Program-made: the position numbers and the translations under genes | Shown here: piece after piece, positions 25,520-38,364 of the stretch | Layout: every line of letters begins with the position of its first letter | Numbering within the stretch: position 1 is the stretch's first letter | The notes under the pieces: model-generated | Databases searched by the model: none | Told to the model about the DNA's origin: nothing | Seen by the model: the letters and a program-made list of their open reading frames with translations, nothing else | Assembly (NCBI GenBank): GCA_036435485.1 | Contig: CM071595.1 | Span: 1,302,001-1,366,000, forward strand | Origin: Saposhnikovia divaricata | Lineage: Eukaryota; Streptophyta; Magnoliopsida; Apiales; Apiaceae | Direction of reading: 5' to 3' | DNA: 64,000 bases

Positions 25520-27378
25520 AAAATGGTCCGACTCGATTTTTAACAATATCCCGTGTACTAACCCCTTTGAGGATTATCCAAAAACCGAGTTTTGACTATA
25601 TAAGCTCCGATACAGGTCTGAATTGTGTCAAATAAAATTTCGTTGAATTCCAATAACCCATAGGAACAAAATATTTAAAAATATCAACAAAATGGTCCGA
25701 CCCGATTTTTAACAATATCCCGTGTACTAACCCCTTTGAGGATTATCCAAAAACCGAGTTTTGACTATATAAGCTCCGATTCAGGTCTGAATTGCGTCAA
25801 ATAAAATTTCGTTGAATTCCAATAACCCATAGGAACAAAATATGTAAAAATATCCACAAAATGGTCCGACCCGATTTTTAACAATATCCCGTGTACTAAC
25901 CCCTTTGAGAATTTTCCGAAAACCGAGTTTCGATCATATCAGCTCCGATTCCGGTCCGAACTGCGTCAAATAAAATTTCGTTGAATTCCAATAACCCATA
26001 GGAACAAAATATTTAAAAATATCAACAAAATGGTCCGACCCGATTTTTAACAATATCCTGTGTACTAACCCCTTTGAGGATTATCCAAAAACCGAGTTTT
26101 GACTATATCAGCTCCGATTCAGGTCTGAATTGCGTCAAATAAAATTTCGTTGAATTCCAATAACCCATAGGAACAAAATATGTAAAAATATCCTTAAAGT
26201 GGTCCGACTCGATTTTTAACAATATCCCGTGTACTAACCACTTTGAGGATTATCCGAAAACCGAGTTTCGTTCATATCAGCTCCGATTCAGGTCTGAATT
26301 GCGTCAAATAAAATTTCGTTGAATTCCAATAACCCATAGGAACAAAATATTTAAAAATATCCACAAAATGGTCAGACCCGATTTTTAACAATATCCCGTG
26401 TACTAACCCCTTTGAGGATTATCCAAAAACCGAGTTTTGACTATATAAGCTCCGATTCAGGTCTGAATTGCGTCAAATAAAATTTCGTTGAATTCCAATA
26501 ACCCATAGGAACAAAATATGTAAAAATATCCACAAAATGGTCCGACCCGATTTTTAACAATATCCCGTGTACTAACCCCTTTGAGAATTTTCCGAAAACC
26601 GAGTTTCGATCATATCAGCTCCGATTCCGGTCCGAACTGCGTCAAATAAAATTTCGTTGAATTCCAATAACCCATAGGAACAAAATATTTAAAAATATCA
26701 ACAAAATGGTCCGACCCGATTTTTAACAATATCCCGTGTACTAACCCCTTTGAGGATTATCCAAAAACCGAGTTTTGACTATATAAGCTCCGATTCAGGT
26801 CTGAATTGCGTAAAATAAAATTTCGTTGAATTCCAATAACCCATAGGAACAAAATATGTAAAAATATCCACAAAATGGTCCGACTCGATTTTTAACAATA
26901 TCCCGTGTACTAACCCCTTTGAGGATTATCCAAAAACCGAGTTTTGACTATATCAGCTCCGATTCAGGTCTGAATTGCGTCAAATAAAATTTCGTTGAAT
27001 TCCAATAACCCATAGGAACAAAATATGTAAAAATATCCTTAAAATGGTCCGACTCGATTTTTAACAATATCCCGTGTACTAACCACTTTGGGGATTATCC
27101 GAAAACCGAGTTTCGTTCATATCAGCTCCGATTCAGGTCTGAATTGCGTCAAATAAAATTTCGTTGAATTCCAATAACCCATAGGAACAAAATATTTAAA
27201 AATATCCACAAAATGGTCCGACCCGATTTTTAACAATATCCCGTGTACTAACCCCTTTGAGAATTTTCCGAAAACCGAGTTTCGATCATATCAGCTCCGA
27301 TTCCGGTCTGAATTGCGTCAAATAAAATTTCGTTTAATTACAATAACCCATAGGAACAAAATATGTAAAAATATCCAC
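25520..27378. repeat. 11-monomer HOR, copy 3
   Basis: Order A B C D E F C B G H I, 1,859 bp. One private change is visible, 'gcgtaaaat' in the second B (about 26807). It is followed directly by another full copy. Confidence 0.88.
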
Positions 27379-29237
27379 AAAATGGTCCGACTCGATTTTT
27401 AACAATATCCCGTGTACTAACCCCTTTGAGGATTATCCAAAAACCGAGTTTTGACTATATAAGCTCCGATACAGGTCTGAATTGTGTCAAATAAAATTTC
27501 GTTGAATTCCAATAACCCATAGGAACAAAATATTTAAAAATATCAACAAAATGGTCCGACCCGATTTTTAACAATATCCCGTGTACTAACCCCTTTGAGG
27601 ATTATCCAAAAACCGAGTTTTGACTATATAAGCTCCGATTCAGGTCTGAATTGCGTCAAATAAAATTTCGTTGAATTCCAATAACCCATAGGAACAAAAT
27701 ATGTAAAAATATCCACAAAATGGTCCGACCCGATTTTTAACAATATCCCGTGTACTAACCCCTTTGAGAATTTTCCGAAAACCGAGTTTCGATCATATCA
27801 GCTCCGATTCCGGTCCGAACTGCGTCAAATAAAATTTCGTTGAATTCCAATAACCCATAGGAACAAAATATTTAAAAATATCAACAAAATGGTCCGACCC
27901 GATTTTTAACAATATCCTGTGTACTAACCCCTTTGAGGATTATCCAAAAACCGAGTTTTGACTATATCAGCTCCGATTCAGGTCTGAATTGCGTCAAATA
28001 AAATTTCGTTGAATTCCAATAACCCATAGGAACAAAATATGTAAAAATATCCTTAAAGTGGTCCGACTCGATTTTTAACAATATCCCGTGTACTAACCAC
28101 TTTGAGGATTATCCGAAAACCGAGTTTCGTTCATATCAGCTCCGATTCAGGTCTGAATTGCGTCAAATAAAATTTCGTTGAATTCCAATAACCCATAGGA
28201 ACAAAATATTTAAAAATATCCACAAAATGGTCAGACCCGATTTTTAACAATATCCCGTGTACTAACCCCTTTGAGGATTATCCAAAAACCGAGTTTTGAC
28301 TATATAAGCTCCGATTCAGGTCTGAATTGCGTCAAATAAAATTTCGTTGAATTCCAATAACCCATAGGAACAAAATATGTAAAAATATCCACAAAATGGT
28401 CCGACCCGATTTTTAACAATATCCCGTGTACTAACCCCTTTGAGAATTTTCCGAAAACCGAGTTTCGATCATATCAGCTCCAATTCCGGTCCGAACTGCG
28501 TCAAATAAAATTTCGTTGAATTCCAATAACCCATAGGAACAAAATATTTAAAAATATCAACAAAATGGTCCGACCCGATTTTTAACAATATCCCGTGTAC
28601 TAACCCCTTTGAGGATTATCCAAAAACCGAGTTTTGACTATATAAGCTCCGATTCAGGTCTGAATTGCGTCAAATAAAATTTCGTTGAATTCCAATAACC
28701 CATAGGAACAAAATATGTAAAAATATCCACAAAATGGTCCGACTCGATTTTTAACAATATCCCGTGTACTAACCCCTTTGAGGATTATCCAAAAACCGAG
28801 TTTTGACTATATCAGCTCCGATTCAGGTCTGAATTGCGTCAAATAAAATTTCGTTGAATTCCAATAACCCATAGGAACAAAATATGTAAAAATATCCTTA
28901 AAATGGTCCGACTCGATTTTTAACAATATCCCGTGTACTAACCACTTTGGGGATTATCCGAAAACCGAGTTTCGTTCATATCAGCTCCGATTCAGGTCTG
29001 AATTGCGTCAAATAAAATTTCGTTGAATTCCAATAACCCATAGGAACAAAATATTTAAAAATATCCACAAAATGGTCCGACCCGATTTTTAACAATATCC
29101 CGTGTACTAACCCCTTTGAGAATTTTCCGAAAACCGAGTTTCGATCATATCAGCTCCGATTCCGGTCTGAATTGCGTCAAATAAAATTTCGTTTAATTAC
29201 AATAACCCATAGGAACAAAATATGTAAAAATATCCAC
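27379..29237. repeat. 11-monomer HOR, copy 4
   Basis: Same order as the preceding copy. I see only two differences between them over 1,859 bp: the A110 in the earlier copy and 'ctccaattcc' in the second C here (about 28479). Confidence 0.88.
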
Positions 29238-30927
29238 AAAATGGTCCGACTCGATTTTTAACAATATCCCGTGTACTAACCCCTTTGAGGATTATCCAAA
29301 AACCGAGTTTTGACTATATAAGCTCCGATACAGGTCTGAATTGTGTAAAATAAAATTTCGTTGAATTCCAATAACCCATAGGAACAAAATATTTAAAAAT
29401 ATCAACAAAATGGTCCGACCCGATTTTTAACAATATCCCGTGTACTAACCCCTTTGAGGATTATCCAAAAACCGAGTTTTAACTATATAAGCTCCGATTC
29501 AGGTCTGAATTGCGTCAAATAAAATTTCGTTGAATTCCAATAACCCATAGGAACAAAATATGTAAAAATATCCACAAAATGGTCCGACCCGATTTTTAAC
29601 AATATCCCGTGTACCAACCCCTTTGAGAATTTTCCGAAAACCGAGTTTCGATCATATCAGCTCCGATTCCGGTCCGAACTGCGTCAAATAAAATTTCGTT
29701 GAATTCCAATAACCCATAGGAACAAAATATTTAAAAATATCAACAAAATGGTCCGACCCGATTTTTAACAATATCCTGTGTACTAACCCCTTTGAGGATT
29801 ATCCAAAAACCGAGTTTTGACTATATCAGCTCCGATTCAGGTCTGAATTGCGTCAAATAAAATTTCGTTGAATTCCAATAACCCATAGGAACAAAATATG
29901 TAAAAATATCCTTAAAGTGGTCCGACTCGATTTTTAACAATATCCCGTGTACTAACCACTTTGAGGATTATCCGAAAACCGAGTTTCGTTCATATCAGCT
30001 CCGATTCAGGTCTGAATTGCGTCAAATAAAATTTCGTTGAATTCCAATAACCCATAGGAACAAAATATTTAAAAATATCCACAAAATGGTCAGACCCGAT
30101 TTTTAACAATATCCCGTGTACTAACCCCTTTGAGGATTATCCAAAAACCGAGTTTTGACTATATAAGCTCCGATTCAGGTCTGAATTGCGTCAAATAAAA
30201 TTTCGTTGAATTCCAATAACCCATAGGAACAAAATATGTAAAAATATCCACAAAATGGTCCGACCCGATTTTTAACAATATCCCGTGTACTAACCCCTTT
30301 GAGAATTTTCCGAAAACCGAGTTTCGATCATATCAGCTCCGATTCCGGTCCGAACTGCGTCAAATAAAATTTCGTTGAATTCCAATAACCCATAGGAACA
30401 AAATATTTAAAAATATCAACAAAATGGTCCGACCCGATTTTTAACAATATCCCGTGTACTAACCCCTTTGAGGATTATCCAAAAACCGAGTTTTGACTAT
30501 ATAAGCTCCGATTCAGGTCTGAATTGCGTCAAATAAAATTTCGTTGAATTCCAATAACCCATAGGAACAAAATATGTAAAAATATCCACAAAATGGTCCG
30601 ACTCGATTTTTAACAATATCCCGTGTACTAACCCCTTTGAGGATTATCCAAAAACCGAGTTTTGACTATATCAGCTCCGATTCAGGTCTGAATTGCGTCA
30701 AATAAAATTTCGTTGAATTCCAATAACCCATAGGAACAAAATATGTAAAAATATCCTTAAAATGGTCCGACTCGATTTTTAACAATATCCCGTGTACTAA
30801 CCACTTTGGGGATTATCCGAAAAACGAGTTTCGTTCATATCAGCTCCGATTCAGGTCTGAATTGCGTCAAATAAAATTTCGTTTAATTACAATAACCCAT
30901 AGGAACAAAATATGTAAAAATATCCAC
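29238..30927. repeat. 10-monomer HOR (H and I fused)
   Basis: Order A' B C D E F C B G H/I. The last monomer (30759) has the H front (G51, 'aaaacgag', 'cgttcat') and the I tail ('tttaattac', G156). This joins positions 10 and 11. Private changes are 'tttaactat' in B and 'gtaccaacc' in C. Confidence 0.86.
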
Positions 30928-33293
30928 AAAATGGTCCGACTCGATTTTTAACAATATCCCGTGTACTAACCCCTTTGAGGATTATCCAAAAACCGAGTTT
31001 TGACTATATAAGCTCCGATTCAGGTCTGAATTGCGTCAAATAAAATTTCGTTGAATTCCAATAACCCATAGGAACAAAATATGTAAAAATATCCACAAAA
31101 TGGTCCGACTCGATTTTTAACAATATCCCGTGTACTAACCCCTTTGAGGATTATCCAAAAACCGAGTTTTGACTATATCAGCTCCGATTCAGGTCTGAAT
31201 TGCGTCAAATAAAATTTCGTTGAATTCCAATAACCCATAGGAACAAAATATGTAAAAATATCCTTAAAATGGTCCGACTCGATTTTTAACAATATCCCGT
31301 GTACTAACCACTTTGGGGATTATCCGAAAACCGAGTTTCGATCATATCAGCTCCGATTCCGGTCCGAACTGCGTCAAATAAAATTTCGTTGAATTCCAAT
31401 AACCCATAGGAACAAAATATTTAAAAATATCAACAAAATGGTCCGACCCGATTTTTAACAATATCCTGTGTACTAACCCCTTTGAGGATTATCCAAAAAC
31501 CGAGTTTTGACTATATCAGCTCCGATTCAGGTCTGAATTGCGTCAAATAAAATTTCGTTGAATTCCAATAACCCATAGGAACAAAATATGTAAAAATATC
31601 CTTAAAGTGGTCCGACTCGATTTTTAACAATATCCCGTGTACTAACCACTTTGAGGATTATCCGAAAACCGAGTTTCGTTCATATCAGCTCCGATTCAGG
31701 TCTGAATTGCGTCAAATAAAATTTCGTTGAATTCCAATAACCCATAGGAACAAAATATTTAAAAATATCCACAAAATGGTCAGACCCGATTTTTAACAAT
31801 ATCCCGTGTACTAACCCCTTTGAGGATTATCCAAAAACCGAGTTTTGACTATATAAGCTCCGATTCAGGTCTGAATTGCGTCAAATAAAATTTCGTTGAA
31901 TTCCAATAACCCATAGGAACAAAATATGTAAAAATATCCACAAAATGGTCCGACCCGATTTTTAACAATATCCCGTGTACTAACCCCTTTGAGAATTTTC
32001 CGAAAACCGAGTTTCGATCATATCAGCTCCGATTCCGGTCCGAACTGCGTCAAATAAAATTTTGTTGAATTCCAATAACCCATAGGAACAAAATATTTAA
32101 AAATATCAACAAAATGGTCCGACCCGATTTTTAACAATATCCCGTGTACTAACCCCTTTGAGGATTATCCAAAAACCGAGTTTTGACTATATAAGCTCCG
32201 ATTCAGGTCTGAATTGCGTCAAATAAAATTTCGTTGAATTCCAATAACCCATAGGAACAAAATATGTAAAAATATCCACAAAATGGTCCGACTCGATTTT
32301 TAACAATATCCCGTGTACTAACCCCTTTGAGGATTATCCAAAAACCGAGTTTTGACTATATAAGCTCCGATTCAGGTCTGAATTGCGTCAAATAAAATTT
32401 CGTTGAATTCCAATAACCCATAGGAACAAAATATGTAAAAATATCCACAAAATGGTCCGACTCGATTTTTAACAATATCCCGTGTACTAACCCCTTTGAG
32501 GATTATCCAAAAACCGAGTTTTGACTATATCAGCTCCGATTCAGGTCTGAATTGCGTCAAATAAAATTTCGTTGAATTCCAATAACCCATAGGAACAAAA
32601 TATGTAAAAATATCCTTAAAATGGTCCGACTCGATTTTTAACAATATCCCGTGTACTAACCACTTTGGGGATTATCCGAAAAACGAGTTTCGTTCATATC
32701 AGCTCCGATTCAGGTCTGAATTGCGTCAAATAAAATTTCGTTGAATTCCAATAACCCATAGGAACAAAATATTTAAAAATATCAACAAAATGGTCCGACC
32801 CGATTTTTAACAATATCCCGTGTACTAACCCCTTTGAGGATTATCCAAAAACCGAGTTTTGACTATATAAGCTCCGATTCAGGTCTGAATTGCGTCAAAT
32901 AAAATTTCGTTGAATTCCAATAACCCATAGGAACAAAATATGTAAAAATATCCACAAAATGGTCCGACTCGATTTTTAACAATATCCCGTGTACTAACCC
33001 CTTTGAGGATTATCCAAAAACCGAGTTTTGACTATATCAGCTCCGATTCAGGTCTGAATTGCGTCAAATAAAATTTCGTTGAATTCCAATAACCCATAGG
33101 AACAAAATATTTAAAAATATCCACAAAATGGTCCGACCCGATTTTTAACAATATCCCGTGTACTAACCCCTTTGAGAATTTTCCGAAAACCGAGTTTCGA
33201 TCATATCAGCTCCGATTCCGGTCTAAATTGCGTCAAATAAAATTTCGTTTAATTACAATAACCCATAGGAACAAAATATGTAAAAATATCCAC
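30928..33293. repeat. Rearranged end of domain I, 14 monomers
   Basis: Order K G H/C D E F C B K G H* B G* I. The monomer at 31266 has an H front (G51) and a C rear ('cgatcat', 'ccgaactg', caac). H* at 32618 ends in 'caac', and G* at 32956 ends in T156 with 'ccac'. K appears here for the first time. The C at 31942 has T122, otherwise typical of C2. This region is a transition zone. Confidence 0.78.
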
Positions 33294-35998
33294 AAAATGG
33301 TCCGACTCGATTTTTAACAATATCCCGTGTACTAACCCCTTTGAGGATTATCCAAAAACCGAGTTTTGACTATATAAGCTCCGATACAGGTCTGAATTGT
33401 GTCAAATAAAATTTCGTTGAATTCCAATAACCCATAGGAACAAAATATTTGAAAATATCAACAAAATGGTCCGACCCGATTTTTAACAATATCCCGTGTA
33501 CTAACCCCTTTGAGGATTATCCAAAAACCGAGTTTTGACTATATCAGCTCCGATTCAGGTCTGAATTGCGTCAAATAAAATTTCGTTGAATTCCAATAAC
33601 CCATAGGAACAAAATATGTAAAAATATCCTTAAAATGGTCCGACTCGATTTTTAACAATATCCCGTGTACTAACCACTTTGAGGATTATCCGAAAACCGA
33701 GTTTCGTTCATATCAGCTCCGATTCAGGTCTGAATTGCGTCAAATAAAATTTCGTTGAATTCCAATAACCCATATGAACAAAATATTTAAAAATATCCAC
33801 AAAATGGTCCAACCCGATTTTTAACAATATCCCGTGTACTAACCCCTTTGAGAATTTTCCGAAAACCGAGTTTCGATCATATCAGCTCCGATTCCGGTCC
33901 GAACTGCGTCAAATAAAATTTTGTTGAATTCCAATAACTCATATGAACAAAATATGTAAAAATATCCACAAAATGGTCCGACTCGATTTTTAACAATATC
34001 CCGTGTACTAACTCCTTTGAGGATTATCCAAAAACCGAGTTTTGACTATATAAGCTCCGATACAGGTCTGAATTGTGTCAAATAAAATTTCGTTGAATTC
34101 CAATAACCCATAGGAACAAAATATTTAAAAATATCAACAAAATGGTCCGACCCGATTTTTAACAATATCCCGTGTACTAACCCCTTTGAGGATTATCCAA
34201 AAACCGAGTTTTGACTATATCAGCTCCGATTCAGGTCTGAATTGCGTCAAATAAAATTTCGTTGAATTCCAATAACCCATAGGAACAAAATATGTAAAAA
34301 TATCCTTAAAATGGTCATACTCGATTTTTAACAATATCCCGTGTACTAACCACTTTGAGGATTATCCGAAAACCGAGTTTCGTTCATATCAGCTCCGATT
34401 CAGGTCTGAATTGCGTCAAATAAAATTTCGTTGAATTCCAATAACCCATATGAACAAAATATTTAAAAATAACCACAAAATGGTCCGACCCGATTTTTAA
34501 CAATATCCCGTGTACTAACCCCTTTGAGAATGTTCCGAAAACCGAGTTTCGATCATATCAGCTCCGATTCCGGTCCGAATTGCGTCAAATAAAATTTTGT
34601 TGAATTCCAATAACCCATAGGAACAAAATATGTAAAAATATCCACAAAATGGTCCGACTCGATTTTTAACAATATCCCGTGTACTAACCCCTTTGAGGAT
34701 TATCCAAAAACCGAGTTTTGACTATATAAGCTCCGATACAGGTCTGAATTGTGTCAAATAAAATTTCGTTGAATTCCAATAACCCATAGGAACAAAATAT
34801 TTAAAAATTTCAACAAAATGGTCCGACCCGATTTTTAACAATATCCCGTGTACTAACCCCTTTGAGGATTATCCAAAAACCGAGTTTTTGACTATATCAG
34901 CTCCGATTCAGGTCTGAATTGCGTCAAATAAAATTTCGTTGAATTCCAATAACCCATAGGAACAAAATATGTAAAAATATCCTTAAAATGGTCCGACTCG
35001 ATTTTTAACAATATCCCGTGTACTAACCACTTTGAGGATTATCCGAAAACCGAGTTTCGTTCATATCAGCTCCGATTCAGGTCTGAATTGCGTCAAATAA
35101 AATTTCGTTGAATTCCAATAACCCATATGAACAAAATATTTAAAAATATCCACAAAATGGTCTGACCCGATTTTTAACAATATCCCGTGTACTAACCCCT
35201 TTGAGAATGTTCCGAAAACCGAGTTTCGATCATATCAGCTCCGATTCCGGTCCGAACTGCGTCAAATAAAATTTTGTTGAATTCCAATAACCCATAGGAA
35301 CAAAATATGTAAAAATATCCACAAAATGGTCCGACTCGATTTTTAACAATATCCCGTGTACTAACCCCTTTGAGGATTATCCAAAAACCGGGTTTTGACT
35401 ATATAAGCTCCGATACAGGTCTGAATTGTGTCAAATAAAATTTCGTTGAATTCCAATAACCCATAGGAACAAAATATTTAAAAATATCAACAAAATGGTC
35501 CGACCCGATTTTTAACAATATCCCGTGTACTAACCCCTTTAAGGATTATCCAAAAACCGAGTTTTGACTATATCAGCTCCGATTCAGGTCTGAATTGCGT
35601 CAAATAAAATTTCGTTGAATTCCAATAACCCATACGAACAAAATATGTAAAAATATCCTTAAAATGGTCCGACTCGATTTTTAACAATATCCCGTGTACT
35701 AACCACTTTGAGGATTATCCGAAAACCGAGTTTCGTTCATATCAGCTCCGATTCAGGTCTGAATTGCGTCAAATAAAATTTCGTTGAATTCCAATAACCC
35801 ATATGAACAAAATATTTAAAAATATCCTCAAAATGGTCCGACCCGATTTTTAACAATATCCCGTGTACTAACCCTTTTGAGAATTTTCCGAAAACCGAGT
35901 TTCGATCATATCAGCTTCGATTCTGGTCTGAATTGCGTCAAATAAAATTTCGTTGAATTCCAATAACCCATAGGAACAAAATATTTAAAAATATCCAC
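33294..35998. repeat. 4-monomer HOR (A D E C2), four copies
   Basis: Units start at 33294, 33970, 34646 and 35323, each 676 bp except the third, which is 677 bp because of one inserted T. The first C2 (33801) is the 'ggtccaaccc' subtype. The second E (34308) has 'ggtcatac'. The fourth unit ends in C3 (35830), with 'acccttttgag' and 'cttcgattctgg'. Type I monomers stop at 33293 and do not return until 53237. Confidence 0.87.
34885..34889. other. Single-base insertion in satellite (T5 tract)
   Basis: The D monomer 34815-34984 has 'gagtttttgac' where all others have 'gagttttgac', making it 170 bp and moving the array phase by +1. The same insertion is present at 39280-39284 in the duplicated copy. 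Confidence 0.93.
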
Positions 35999-36336
35999 AA
36001 AATGGTCCGACTCGATTTTTAACAATATCCCGTGTACTAACCCCTTTGAGGATTATCCAAAAACCGAGTTTTGACTATATCAGCTCCGATTCAGGTCTGA
36101 ATTGCGTCAAATAAAATTTCGTTGAATTCCAATAACCCATAGGAACAAAATATGTAAAAATATCCTTAAAGTGGTCCGACTCGATTTTTAACAATATCCC
36201 GTGTACTAACCACTTTGAGGATTATCCGAAAACCGAGTTTCGTTCATATCAGCTCCGATTCAGGTCTGAATTGCGTCAAATAAAATTTTGTTGAATTCCA
36301 ATAACGCATAGGAACAAAATATTTAAAAATATCCAC

Positions 36337-36505
36337 AAAATGGTCAGACCCGATTTTTAACAATATCCCGTGTACTAACCCCTTTGAGAATTTTCCGAAA
36401 ACCGAGTTTCAATCATATCAGCTCCGATTCCGGTCTGAATTGCGTCAAATAAAATTTCGTTGAATTCCAATAACCCATAGGAACAAAATATTTAAAAATA
36501 TCCAC
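36337..36505. repeat. Monomer type L (reference copy)
   Basis: It combines A10 ('ggtcagaccc', as in F) with a C/I-like centre ('gagaatttt', G61, C95). It has the private 'caatcat' at 74-80 (A75), T100/T104, T156 and the ending 'atatccac'. It is confined to about 36.3-51.7 kb, the region of the K-M-D-E-L unit. Confidence 0.82.
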
Positions 36506-36674
36506 AAAATGGTCCGACTCGATTTTTAACAATATCCCGTGTACTAACCCCTTTGAGGATTATCCAAAAACCGAGTTTTGACTATATAAGCTCCGATTCA
36601 GGTCTGAATTGCGTCAAATAAAATTTCGTTGAATTCCAATAACCCATAGGAACAAAATATGTAAAAATATCCAC
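36506..36674. repeat. Monomer type K (reference copy)
   Basis: It has T14, A83 (TATATAAG), 'gattcagg', C107, G156 and the ending 'atatccac', so it combines the 5' end of A with the rest of B. Many domain II-III copies also have A16 ('gactcaa'). Four copies (37351, 41746, 42591, 55265) share G78 ('gacgatat'). Confidence 0.82.
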
Positions 36675-36843
36675 AAAATGGTCCGACTCAATTTTTAACA
36701 ATATCCCGTGTACTAACCCCTTTGAGGATTATCCAAAAACCGAGTTTTGACTATATGAGCTCCGATTCTGGTCTGAATTGCGTCAAATAAAATTTCGTTG
36801 AATTCCAATAACCCATAGGAACAAAATATTTAAAAATATCAAC
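36675..36843. repeat. Monomer type M (reference copy)
   Basis: It has T14, A16 ('gactcaa'), T156 and the ending 'atatcaac'. This copy and its duplicate at 41070 carry G83, producing a GAGCTC not seen elsewhere in the window, and 'gattctgg'. Domain III copies (M') have C83, and several have A105 ('tgaaatgcg'). Confidence 0.8.
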
Positions 36844-37519
36844 AAAATGGTCCGACCCGATTTTTAACAATATCCCGTGTACTAACCCCTTTGAGGATTA
36901 TCCAAAAACCGAGTTTTGACTATATCAGCTCCGATTCAGGTCTGAATTGCGTCAAATAAAATTTCGTTGAATTCCAATAACCCATAGGAACAAAATATGT
37001 AAAAATATCCTTAAAGTGGTCCGACTCAATTTTTAACAATATCCCGTGTACTAACCACTTTGACGATTATCCGAAAATCGAGTTTCGTTCATATCAGCTC
37101 CGATTCAGGTCTGAATTGCGTCAAATAAAATTTCGTTGAATTCCAATAACCCATAGGAACAAAATATTTAAAAATATCCACAAAATGGTCAGACCCGATT
37201 TTTAACAATATCCCGTGTACTAACCCCTTTGAGAATTTTCCGAAAACCGAGTTTCAATCATATCAGCTCCGATTCCGGTCTGAATTGCGTCAAATAAAAT
37301 TTCGTTGAATTCCAATAACCCATAGGAACAAAATATTTAAAAATATCCACAAAATGGTCCGACTCAATTTTTAACAATATCCCGTGTACTAACCCCTTTG
37401 AGGATTATCCAAAAACCGAGTTTTGACGATATAAGCTCCGATTCAGGTCTGAATTGCGTCAAATAAAATTTCGTTGAATTCCAATAACCCATAGGAACAA
37501 AATATGTAAAAATATCCAC

Positions 37520-38364
37520 AAAATGGTCCGACCCGATTTTTAACAATATCCCGTGTACTAACCCCTTTAAGAATTTTCCGAAAACCGAGTTTCGATCATA
37601 TCAGCTCCGATTCCGGTCCGAACTGCGTCAAATAAAATTTTGTTGAATTCCAATAACCCATAGGAACAAAATATGTAAAAATATCCACAAAATGGTCCGA
37701 CTCGATTTTTAACAATATCCCGTGTACTAACCCCTTTGAGGATTATCCAAAAACCGAGTTTTGACTATAAAAGCTCCGATACAGGTCTGAATTGTGTCAA
37801 ATAAAATTTTGTTGAATTCCAATAACCCATAGGAACAAAATATTTAAAAATATCAACAAAATGGTCCGACCCGATTTTTAACAATATCCCGTGTACTAAC
37901 CCCTTTGAGGATTATCCAAAAACCGAGTTTTGACTATATCAGCTCCGATTCACGTCTGAATTGCGTCAAATAAAATTTCGTTGAATTCCAATAACCCATT
38001 GGAACAAAATATGTAAAAATATCCTTAAAATGGTCCGACTCGAGTTTTAACAATATCCCGTGTACTAACCACTTTGAGGATTATCCGAAAACCGAGTTTC
38101 GTTCATATCAGCTCCGATTCAGGTCTGAATTGCGTCAAATAAAATTTCGTTGAATTCCAATAACCCATATGAACAAAATATTTAAAAATATCCACAAAAT
38201 GGTCCGACCCGATTTTTAACAATATCCCGTGTACTAACCCTTTTGAGAATTTTCCGAAAACCGAGTTTCGATCATATCAGCTCCGATTCCGGTCCGAACT
38301 GCGTCAAATAAAATTTCGTTGAATTCCAATAACCCATAGGAACAAAATATTTAAAAATATCAAC
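37520..38364. repeat. 5-monomer spacer C A D E C3 between duplicate copies
   Basis: 845 bp between the two copies of the 3,550-bp block. Marks: 'ctttaagaattttcc' in C, 'ctataaaagctcc' in A, 'cacgtctg' and 'cattgg' in D, 'cgagttttaac' in E. The same five-monomer run, with a slightly different C3, follows K again at 42760-43604. Confidence 0.82.

Larger units (their letters stand above)
33970..37519. repeat. 3,550-bp segmental duplication, copy 1
   Basis: 21 monomers: three A D E C2/C3 units followed by G E L K M D E L K. It matches 38365-41914 at an offset of 4,395 bp, including many private marks: 'actcctttg', 'ggtcatac', the T5 insertion, 'accgggttt', 'ctttaagga', 'catacgaac', 'aacgcatag', 'atgagctcc' and 'gacgatta'. 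The only difference I see is 'gatacagg' (34735) against 'gataccgg' (39130). Confidence 0.9.
35999..37519. repeat. 9-monomer segment G E L K M D E L K
   Basis: The first appearance of the L-K-M-D-E group, which becomes the 5-mer HOR of domain III. The last K (37351) has A16 and G78 ('gacgatat'). Confidence 0.84.

Noticed and set aside
37364..37546. A 60-codon minus-strand reading frame, identical at 37364, 41759, 42604 and 55278.
   Set aside because: It begins with TTG rather than ATG and crosses one monomer boundary. It exists only because the 'gacgatat' variant removes a TAG present in all sister monomers that read 'gactatat'; its TGA comes from 'gactcaa'. The four copies are copies of one K monomer with its start on the next monomer. 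There is no sign of protein constraint.
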